Source: an uncultured Mycoplasmataceae bacterium (GTDB lineage: Bacteria; Bacillota_I; Bacilli_A; Mycoplasmatales; Mycoplasmoidaceae). Taken from it: a DNA stretch of 5,153 nucleotides. The DNA lies in NCBI GenBank assembly GCA_947176635.1, contig CAMWRJ010000036.1, positions 1-5,153 on the forward strand. Reading direction: 5' to 3'. Below are positions 1 to 5,153 of this stretch, one piece after another. Position 1 is the first letter of the stretch, and every line of letters starts with the position of its first letter. Below the pieces are notes generated by a model. The model saw nothing but the letters and a program-made list of their open reading frames with translations. It ran no database searches and was not told the DNA's origin. The translations under genes were made by a program, and so were the position numbers.

Positions 1-9
1 AAAGAAAGA

Positions 10-678
10 TTAATATCCTTCTTTACCGTTTTCGTTATTCATGATTTGAACACCAGAAGATGCTCCGATTCTATCTGCTCCTGCTTCAATAAAATCTATT
101 GCATCTTGTCTTGTTCTAATTCCACCAGCTGCTTTAATTTTTTTGTTATCTTTTAAAATTGATTTTCATAATTTAATATCTTCTAATTTTGCACCACTAC
201 TTGCAAAACCAGTAGAAGTTTTAATAAATTCAGCATTAGATTTTAAAACGATTTCTGCTGCTAATTTTTTGTCTTCCTCTGTTAAATAAGCAGTTTCTAC
301 AATTACTTTTAAAATATTATGTCCAATTGCTGATTTGATTTTATTAATTTCATTTAAACAATAATCAATATTTTTGTTTTTTAATTCAGCAATATTAATT
401 ACCATATCAATTTCAGTTGCACCATTCATGCAAGCATTATGTGCTTCAAATATTTTTGATTCTAATGTATTTGCTCCTAATGGAAAACCAATTACACTAC
501 ATACAACAACATTTTTATTGTGCGCTAATTGTTCTGATGCTAATTTCACATAGTACGGATTAACACATACTGAAGCAAATTCATATTTTTTAGCTTCATC
601 ACATAATTTAATAATGTCTTCTTTAGTTGCTGTTGGTTTTAAATTAGTATGATCAATATATCTATTTAAATTTTTCAT
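10..678 (-). CDS. deoC: Deoxyribose-phosphate aldolase (DeoC), complete with UGA=Trp
   Basis: Class I aldolase that cleaves 2-deoxyribose 5-phosphate into glyceraldehyde 3-phosphate and acetaldehyde in the cytoplasm, the last step in feeding deoxynucleosides into glycolysis. The product is 222 aa, normal for bacterial DeoC (about 220-225), with a single TIM-barrel domain. Visible signatures are the N-terminal YIDHTNLKP (7-15), VIGFPLG (62-68), EIDMVIN (89-95) with the catalytic Asp at 91, EFIKTSTGF (150-158) with the Schiff-base Lys at 153, and IKAAGGIRT (181-189) with the second active-site Lys at 182. Residue 171 is Trp encoded by UGA (bases 166-168); under the standard code the gene would stop there and lose the second lysine. 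The stop is TAA at 10-12. The ATG lies one base after the stop of the HPr-like gene. An AGGA (689-692, read on the minus strand) sits 10 nt upstream, inside that gene. Co-transcription with the HPr-like gene is very likely. Function is seen from the motifs and identification is firm. Confidence 0.97.
166..168 (-). other. UGA tryptophan codon in deoC (code 4)
   Basis: The minus-strand TGA here is codon 171 of deoC. The same frame continues for 51 more residues, including the conserved IKAAGGIRT lysine motif, and ends at a TAA. It must therefore be decoded as Trp, which is the mollicute code. Confidence 0.95.
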
Positions 679-679
679 T

Positions 680-940
680 TTAAATTAATCCTGCTTTTGT
701 TAATAATGATTCAAGTTCATTAATTGTATAATCTGCATCAACACCATTTACATCTAACATTATTTCTTTTTCGTTTTTTAAAGATAATGTCATTAAATTA
801 ATAATTGAATTAGCATCTACTGATCTAGTTGATGTTTTAATAATTACACTAGATTTAAAATCAGATAATGCATTAACTATATTTGTAGCTAACTCTACAT
901 CAAATTTATCATTATCTTTTAATATAAAAGATTTTTGCAT
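680..940 (-). CDS. HPr-fold protein lacking the active-site histidine (Crh-like)
   Basis: 86-aa protein with the length and layout of HPr, the phosphocarrier of the sugar phosphotransferase system. Aligned by eye with Bacillus HPr, the start (QKSF), the A-T pair after the active loop (18-19), the segment NSIINLMTLSL (44-54) and the C-terminal LESLLTKAGLI (76-86) all match. The Ser46 site of HPr kinase corresponds to Ser45, with Ile46 and Met50 keeping the hydrophobic patch. The catalytic GIHARPAT loop is replaced by KFDVELAT: Asp14 stands where His15 should be, Glu16 for Arg17 and Leu17 for Pro18. It therefore should not carry phosphate from EI to EIIA; a normal ptsH must lie elsewhere if the cell has a PTS. 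Bacillus Crh, with Gln at this site and Ser46 kept, is the obvious known parallel. A regulatory role is inference. The start is fixed by a strong GGAGG. It is followed one base later by deoC. Confidence 0.85.
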   Translation of the reverse strand: MQKSFILKDNDKFDVELATNIVNALSDFKSSVIIKTSTRSVDANSIINLMTLSLKNEKEIMLDVNGVDADYTINELESLLTKAGLI

Positions 941-950
941 ATTCTAAATT

Positions 951-955
951 CCTCC
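951..955 (-). promoter_or_regulatory. Strong ribosome binding site for the HPr-like gene
   Basis: Minus-strand GGAGG, 10 nt before the ATG at 940-938. It is the best Shine-Dalgarno match in the window and supports this start codon and good expression of the HPr-like/deoC pair. Confidence 0.8.
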
Positions 956-976
956 AACTTAATATATCTATATTTT

Positions 977-982
977 ATTATA
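977..982 (-). promoter_or_regulatory. Putative -10 box for the HPr-like gene and deoC
   Basis: Minus-strand TATAAT in the 51-bp gap between the toxin-like gene and the HPr-like gene, the longest non-coding gap in the window. Transcription would begin around 970, leaving a leader of about 30 nt that carries the GGAGG. The -35 position (about 1000-1005, ATAAAT) matches poorly, which is common in mollicutes. In such AT-rich DNA a TATAAT can occur by chance, so this is only moderately supported. Confidence 0.45.
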
Positions 983-991
983 TTTATAGTT

Positions 992-1420
992 TTATTTAAA
1001 TTTATCATCTATTAATTTATTTAAATCTAAATAATCATTTAAATATTTAAATTTTTCTTTAATTTGACACTCTAATTCAAACTTTAAATTATTAATTTTA
1101 ACTTTTATATTTTCGTGTGTTTTTTGTGTTTTTTTATTATAAGCATATAAATAATAAATAACATTATCAATAATAATAAAATAAATTCTGCAATTATTAT
1201 TACCGTCCTTAATTTTAATTTTTAGCATCCCATTTTGAAATTTAGCTACTTTTAAAAGACCGGGTTTGATAACATCACTTTTTTCTAATAAAATCATTTG
1301 AGAAACAATACGATTAGCTGTGTATTTTGGTACTTCATTAATTAAATAATCATAAACTAAAACTTTGTCTTGATTAGATTTGCAAAAAAATACAGTTTTA
1401 AAATTCTGGTGGGACATCAT
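992..1420 (-). CDS. RelE/HigB (phage Gp49-like) toxin-family protein, no partner seen
   Basis: Small basic protein of about 142 aa. Its central part resembles the RelE/ParE-superfamily Gp49-like (HigB-type) toxins, which as a family are usually ribosome-dependent mRNA interferases. Counting from the ATG at 1420, the pattern is GLLKVAKFQNGMLKIKIKDG (54-73), RIYFIIIDNVIYYLYAYNKK (78-97) and then TQKTHENIK (98-106). This is the usual leucine/lysine strand, Arg-Ile-Tyr strand, hydrophobic strand and KKTQKTP-type turn. A charged C-terminal tail of about 25 residues goes beyond the normal domain. The gene overlaps the ispD 3' end by 23 nt. Possible starts are TTG 1423, ATG 1420 and ATG 1417; an in-frame stop a few codons upstream rules out much extension, and no Shine-Dalgarno is visible, so translation may be coupled to ispD. 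No HTH or other antitoxin gene adjoins it on either side. Family assignment is by motif pattern; whether it is still toxic is unknown. Confidence 0.75.
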   Translation of the reverse strand: MMSHQNFKTVFFCKSNQDKVLVYDYLINEVPKYTANRIVSQMILLEKSDVIKPGLLKVAKFQNGMLKIKIKDGNNNCRIYFIIIDNVIYYLYAYNKKTQKTHENIKVKINNLKFELECQIKEKFKYLNDYLDLNKLIDDKFK

Positions 1421-2054
1421 CAATTGTTGTAATTTTTATATTAGTTCTAGATCCAGGAACTAATTTAGTTTTAATATTATTTAATTGTTTCACTATACTA
1501 AATTCATCATTATATGTTGTTTCATTAAATTGATTTAATGCTTTTATTAAAATGTTTTGTTTAAAGGCTTGTGGTGTTTGAATAAGTTTAAATTCATCTC
1601 TATTTACATATTCGATTTGTTTATCATTAATTTTAATTAAACTATCATAAATATCAATATATGTAGTGATTGCATCATATTCATCACTAAATAATTCACG
1701 TTTTACTTCATCAATAACTTCACTACTAATATATGGTCTTGCGCCATCATGAATTAAAACATATTGGTTATTTTTATCTAAATAAGTTACTGCTTTTCTA
1801 ATTGTTTCATTTCTAGTATGACCACCATAAACTACTAATACTTTAGAGTATAAACTAAACATTTGTTTTAATTTAGAAAATGTTTGTTCATTAGCTGTTA
1901 AAATGATTTTGTTACATTCATCATCATATAAAAAAGCATTAACTGTATGTTTAATTACTAATTCATTTTTGATTTTATAAAAGATTTTATCTACTGGATA
2001 TTTAAATCTACTAGAATAACCACTAGCTGGGATAATTACTGAATATTTTGCCAT
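1398..2054 (-). CDS. ispD: IspD-family cytidylyltransferase (MEP cytidylyltransferase-like)
   Basis: 218-aa nucleotidyltransferase with a Rossmann-like fold. IspD uses CTP to convert 2-C-methyl-D-erythritol 4-phosphate to its CDP derivative in non-mevalonate isoprenoid synthesis; close relatives (TarI type) act on ribitol 5-phosphate. Visible motifs: IIPASGYSSRF (7-17) with Arg16 and Lys23 at the CTP-binding positions, YGGHTRNETI (76-85), IHDGARP (101-107), Arg152, TPQAF (160-164), NDEFSIV (182-188) and TNIKITT (204-210). The core is complete. The C-terminus stops eight residues after NIKITT, shorter than usual because the helix that normally follows is missing; the toxin-family gene starts within this end. 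The ATG is 4 nt after the stop of the 280-aa gene, with AAGGA (2066-2070) 11 nt before it. No other MEP-pathway gene is in the window and many mollicutes lack that pathway, so the true substrate is open. Family is sure, substrate is not. Confidence 0.88.
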   Translation of the reverse strand: MAKYSVIIPASGYSSRFKYPVDKIFYKIKNELVIKHTVNAFLYDDECNKIILTANEQTFSKLKQMFSLYSKVLVVYGGHTRNETIRKAVTYLDKNNQYVLIHDGARPYISSEVIDEVKRELFSDEYDAITTYIDIYDSLIKINDKQIEYVNRDEFKLIQTPQAFKQNILIKALNQFNETTYNDEFSIVKQLNNIKTKLVPGSRTNIKITTIDDVPPEF

Positions 2055-2058
2055 ATAT

Positions 2059-2901
2059 TTATTTATCCTTTGTTGAAATTAATGATTCTGGTATTGTTAA
2101 AATTTTTGATAGTTCTAAATCTTTAAAGAAAATAATTAATAAATTGTTTCAGTTTAAAACAATATTAATTAAATGTTTATCATTAAAGATATTAATAAAA
2201 CCTAAGTCATAAATCTTTTTATTAATTTTTATTAAAATTTTTAAAGACTTATCTCCTGCATCTTCATATCAACTATCAAAATATTTAGATTGATTATTTT
2301 TTCATCCTGATAATAAAACAAGGTCGTGTTTTTTCATAATATGTTCTATTTTGTCATCAGCATGTTTTAAAAATAATGAAGATGAAGTTTTTTGAAAATC
2401 AACAATAAATTCATCATTTTTATTAATTTTATTTAATGGTAAACAAACACAATCAGTGAAAATATTTTGATTTCTAATATTAAAAATAGCATCATTAACT
2501 AATTCTAAACATTTAAAGAATTCTTGAATAATATGTTTATTTTCCGTTATTTCTAATTCCCTGGTTTTTAAACAAATATCTAAAGTTTGAGAAATTGGAA
2601 ATGAGTTTTGTGTTAATAATGTATCTCTAATATAAAACTTATTAAAAACATAAAAACCATTTATGTTTGTTTCATAAATGATTTCGTTCATAAGATTTAA
2701 TTTTTCTTTAACAAAATTTGTTTTTAATTTGTAAATTAAATTATTTTTAGCATTATCAAAATTAATTGTTCTAGCTTCTGATGGAAAATATTCATCTAAA
2801 GTAGGAAAATTATTTTCATAAATTTTATAAAAATCTCTAAATAGTTTATGTATTTCAAATTTTAAACTATTAATAATTCTGTTAATTTCAAAATTATTCA
2901 T
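2059..2901 (-). CDS. Hypothetical soluble protein, 280 aa (three UGA Trp codons)
   Basis: I do not recognise this protein. The reading frame is intact from ATG at 2901 to TAA at 2059-2061 when UGA is Trp; the three UGA codons are residues 200 (2302-2304), 211 (2269-2271) and 251 (2149-2151). Under the standard code only the first 199 residues would be seen. There is no signal peptide and no membrane helix. The N-terminal half looks mainly helical and charged. The C-terminal third alternates short hydrophobic strands (LVLLSGW about 194-200, LKILIKI about 220-226, NLLIIFF about 253-259), suggesting an alpha/beta fold. No catalytic motif stands out. It starts 5 nt after lysS and ends 4 nt before ispD, so it is surely in the same operon, though lysS linkage says little about its job. 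No clear Shine-Dalgarno precedes the ATG, so translational coupling to lysS is plausible. Gene reality is well supported; function is unknown. Confidence 0.88.
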
Positions 2902-2906
2902 AAAAA

Positions 2907-4388
2907 TTAGTTTTTATCTTTCATGTGTGGGAATAATAATACATCTCTAATTGTATCTTTTTCAGTTAATAACATTACTAATCTGTCAATTCCTAATCCC
3001 ATACCACCTGTTGGAGGTAATCCGTATTCTAAAGCATTAATGAAATCCATATCCATGTCATTTGCTTCATCATTACCTAATTCTTTTTCTTTTAATTGTT
3101 CTTCAAAACGTTCAAATTGGTCAATTGGGTCATTTAATTCAGCAAATGCATTTGCAAATTCTTTTTGACAAATAAATAATTCAAAACGTTTTGTAAATCT
3201 TGGGTCACTATAATCTTTTTTAGCTAAAGGTGAAATTTCAATTGGATGACCATATACAAATGTTGGTTCAATTAATTTATCTTCACAATATTTTTCAAAG
3301 AAAGCATTAATAACATGTCCATATTTTCTTTGGTGTGCTTCTAATTCAATTTCATGTTCTTGTGCAATTCTTACAGCTTCTTCATCAGAAGTTACATTAA
3401 AGAAATTGATTCCAGTAACTTCATTAACTAAATCAACCATATGAATACGTTTAAATTTTGGTTCTAAATCAATTGTATAACCTCTATATGTATAAACAGA
3501 TTTACCTAAATCTTTTGCACAGAATTTAATTACACCTTCTGTTAAATCCATCATTTCAGTCATACCAGCATAAGCTACATAAGCTTCCATAGAAGTGAAC
3601 TCTGGATTGTGTGTTGCATCCATTCCTTCATTTCTAAAAATTCTACCAATTTCATAAACTTTTTCAAAACCACCAACAATACATTTTTTAAGTGGTAATT
3701 CAGTAGCAATTCTTAAATAATAATCTCTATCTAATGCATTGTGATGAGTAATAAATGGTCTCGCAGCAGCTCCACCTAATGTTGGATTTAATACTGGTGT
3801 TTCTACTTCTAAGAATCCATTATTATCCATGTATTTTCTAATATTTCTAATAATAATACTTCTTGTAGCAAATGTATACATTGATTCAGAGTTTACAATT
3901 AAATCAACATATCTATTTCTTGCTCTAATTTCTTCATCATGTAAACCATGGAATTTTTCAGGTAAAACTTTTAATGCTTTAGAAATAATTTTAATGTCTG
4001 TTACATTAACTGTTAATTCTCCAGTGTTTGTTTTCATTGGATATCCAATAATTTGTACAATATCTCCAATGTCAATATTTTTGAAATGTTCAAAAATTTC
4101 TTCATCAACATTCTTTTTAGAAATATAGAATTGTAATTTTCCACTAAAGTCTTTAATTACACCAAACGTTTGTCTTAACGTCATTACTCTACCAGCTAAA
4201 ACAAATGGTGTTTCAAATGACATATCATGTAATTCTTCTTTAGAATATTGATTGAATTTTTTAACAAAATTATTTAATGTTAAAGTTCTTTCAACTTTTT
4301 CAACATGATAAGGATCTTTATTTTGGTCTTGTAAGTTTTTTAATGTTTCTCTTCTAATTAATTCTTGGTCTGTAAATTTTCTGTCCAT
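2907..4388 (-). CDS. lysS: Lysyl-tRNA synthetase, class II (LysS)
   Basis: Charges tRNA-Lys with lysine using ATP in the cytoplasm. The 493-aa length is normal for bacterial LysS. Domain order is an N-terminal helix, an OB-fold anticodon-binding domain (about 60-140, including VLAGRVMTLR and VQIIGYP) and a class II catalytic core. Motif 1 is around FLEVETPVL (192-200), motif 2 is RIFRNEGMDATHNPEFT (249-265) and motif 3 is GMGLGIDRLVML (462-473). HPIEISPLAK (381-390) and AFAELNDP (414-421) are the lysine-pocket signatures. The end, DVLLFPHMK, is typical. The protein has no Trp, so the UGA code does not affect it. The start at ATG 4388 is backed by AGGAG at 4396-4400, 7 nt upstream. The 280-aa gene follows after 5 nt. 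The gap upstream is only 29 nt, which leaves no room for a T-box leader between the genes. Identification is certain. Confidence 0.99.
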   Translation of the reverse strand: MDRKFTDQELIRRETLKNLQDQNKDPYHVEKVERTLTLNNFVKKFNQYSKEELHDMSFETPFVLAGRVMTLRQTFGVIKDFSGKLQFYISKKNVDEEIFEHFKNIDIGDIVQIIGYPMKTNTGELTVNVTDIKIISKALKVLPEKFHGLHDEEIRARNRYVDLIVNSESMYTFATRSIIIRNIRKYMDNNGFLEVETPVLNPTLGGAAARPFITHHNALDRDYYLRIATELPLKKCIVGGFEKVYEIGRIFRNEGMDATHNPEFTSMEAYVAYAGMTEMMDLTEGVIKFCAKDLGKSVYTYRGYTIDLEPKFKRIHMVDLVNEVTGINFFNVTSDEEAVRIAQEHEIELEAHQRKYGHVINAFFEKYCEDKLIEPTFVYGHPIEISPLAKKDYSDPRFTKRFELFICQKEFANAFAELNDPIDQFERFEEQLKEKELGNDEANDMDMDFINALEYGLPPTGGMGLGIDRLVMLLTEKDTIRDVLLFPHMKDKN

Positions 4389-4395
4389 AAACTAT

Positions 4396-4400
4396 CTCCT
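4396..4400 (-). promoter_or_regulatory. Ribosome binding site of lysS
   Basis: Minus-strand AGGAG, 7 nt before the lysS ATG, in the 29-bp gap after the membrane-protein gene. It fixes the lysS start. Confidence 0.8.
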
Positions 4401-4417
4401 AAATAGTGATTGTAAAA

Positions 4418-5152
4418 TTATTTTTTATTATATAACAAAATTCATAATGCTAATAGTACTAAATTAATAATTAAAAAACCAATATTAATAAATATGCAAA
4501 ATGTAATATAAATTGTTTCAATACTAAAATTTGTATATGATATTGAAATCAATCAAGGGAAAAAATTTGCAAGCAATTGTATTGTAGTAATTAAAATTAA
4601 ATTAACATAACAAAAATAAGTAATTTTAGATGCATTAGCAATTGGTATCGTTTTAATAAAATTCTTATATATTCTAAAATATGGAATACATCATAATACA
4701 AATGCTAATAATGCAGATAATGTAATTGCTATGAATACTCAAATTATAATTTTAGATTGTTCATAATTAACTATATGATTAGAAGTGTATATTACAAACA
4801 TCATTAAAAATAATGCTAAAAAGATTATAGTCATACAAATAATGTATGGAATCTTAAAGATTGATAAAATCATTTTAGACAAGTTATTGAAAGTTTTTAA
4901 TGAATTTCTTTTTCTTTTATAAATTTTTTCAAAAACTACATTATTAATTGTTATTTCACTAGTTTTTGTATAGTTTGGATTATTAATATCTAATTTAGAT
5001 TCATCAGTTTGTTCAATAACAAAAATAAAAGATTGCACTGTATATTTTATTACTGAATCAATTTTATTTAAAATCTTTTTTTGTTCATACTCATTTAATT
5101 TATTTCAATTTGGTACTAATAAAAAATTATATCTTTTATCTACAATTATCAT
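4418..5152 (-). CDS. Four-helix membrane protein of unknown function (5' end at window edge)
   Basis: Not recognised. Reading UGA as Trp gives an open frame from an ATG at 5152-5150 to TAA at 4418-4420, 244 aa. All five of its tryptophans (16, 138, 154, 200, 237) are UGA. The first 100 residues look soluble, beginning MIIVDKRYNFLLVPNWNK, with a basic patch KIYKRKRNSLK at 76-86. Four hydrophobic segments follow, near 102-123, 134-157, 178-203 and 213-241, and the protein ends in NKK. By the positive-inside rule both ends should be cytoplasmic. No transporter, protease or enzyme motif is visible. The candidate ATG lies one base from the window edge, so a further upstream start cannot be excluded and the gene may be partial. 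The end overlaps the possible lysS promoter and lies 29 bp before lysS. Read with the standard code it would break into fragments, so it is easily missed. Confidence 0.82.
4427..4432 (-). promoter_or_regulatory. Possible -10 box for the lysS operon
   Basis: Minus-strand TATAAT located inside the last codons of the upstream membrane-protein gene, about 40 bp before the lysS ATG. The -35 region (about 4450-4455, TATTAG) is a weak match. It would give lysS its own promoter, but read-through from upstream is equally possible, and chance TATAAT hits are frequent in this DNA. Confidence 0.35.
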
Positions 5153-5153
5153 T

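Noticed and set aside
166..678. deoC as a truncated pseudogene
   Set aside because: The apparent stop is a UGA that must be Trp; the frame continues with the conserved second lysine motif to a TAA at the normal DeoC length.
680..940. Calling this gene ptsH
   Set aside because: The catalytic histidine and the whole GIHARPAT loop are replaced, so it cannot be the general phosphocarrier even though the fold appears to be HPr.
680..940. HPr-like gene as the antitoxin of the neighbouring toxin-like gene
   Set aside because: Position and size would fit a toxin-antitoxin order, but the sequence aligns with HPr, has no HTH or AbrB-like motif, and appears to have its own promoter and ribosome binding site.
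941..991. Intrinsic terminator between the toxin-like gene and the HPr-like gene
   Set aside because: Only short AT-rich inverted repeats are present, with no GC-containing stem followed by a T run on the minus strand.
1000..1060. Short repeated ATTTAAAT-type words as a possible repeat array
   Set aside because: They are irregularly spaced and are explained by Leu/Asn/Lys/Asp codons of the toxin-like protein's tail in very AT-rich DNA.
2923..3168. Plus-strand open frame of about 81 codons
   Set aside because: It lies entirely antisense to the conserved 3' part of lysS, and its composition is that of a mirrored coding frame; no ribosome binding site or family resemblance.
3829..4128. Plus-strand open frame of about 99 codons with a hydrophobic start
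   Set aside because: Antisense to the lysS anticodon-binding domain; the hydrophobic look comes from the complement of AT-rich codons.
4389..4417. T-box or other riboswitch leader for lysS
   Set aside because: The gap is only 29 bp and holds little more than the ribosome binding site; no conserved T-box sequence seen.
5036..5038. GTG at 5038 as the start of the membrane protein
   Set aside because: The frame stays open upstream through a UGA Trp codon (5105-5107) to an ATG at 5152-5150; the GTG falls inside a continuous hydrophobic/amphipathic stretch and has no ribosome binding site.

Overview
The window comes from a low-GC mollicute (Mycoplasma/Ureaplasma-type bacterium). The base composition is extremely A+T rich. 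All seven genes stop with TAA. Three genes read through to a sensible end only if UGA is read as tryptophan (genetic code 4). All nine tryptophans I find in the window are UGA and none is UGG. Under the standard code deoC, the 280-aa gene and the membrane-protein gene would look broken, but they are intact. I cannot place the species from this sequence alone.

Layout: all genes are on the minus strand, so transcription runs from high to low coordinates, and almost every base is coding. In order of transcription they are: a four-helix membrane protein of unknown function whose candidate start lies one base inside the window edge (5152-4418); lysyl-tRNA synthetase lysS (4388-2907); an unrecognised soluble 280-aa protein (2901-2059); an IspD-type cytidylyltransferase (2054-1398); a RelE/HigB (Gp49-like) toxin-family protein overlapping the end of ispD (1420-992); an HPr-fold protein without the active-site histidine (940-680); and deoxyribose-phosphate aldolase deoC (678-10).

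Two transcription units are suggested. lysS, the 280-aa gene, ispD and the toxin-like gene are separated by 5 nt, 4 nt and an overlap, after a possible promoter in the end of the membrane-protein gene. The HPr-like gene and deoC are separated by one base and follow the only intergenic gap of note (941-991), which holds a TATAAT box and a strong GGAGG ribosome binding site.

The housekeeping content is tRNA charging (LysS), nucleotide-sugar or isoprenoid-precursor type cytidylyl transfer (IspD family) and deoxynucleoside salvage feeding glycolysis (DeoC). The most interesting items are the HPr paralogue, which has Asp at the His15 position but keeps the Ser46 region (Crh-like logic) and is tied to deoC, and the solitary toxin-family gene with no visible antitoxin.
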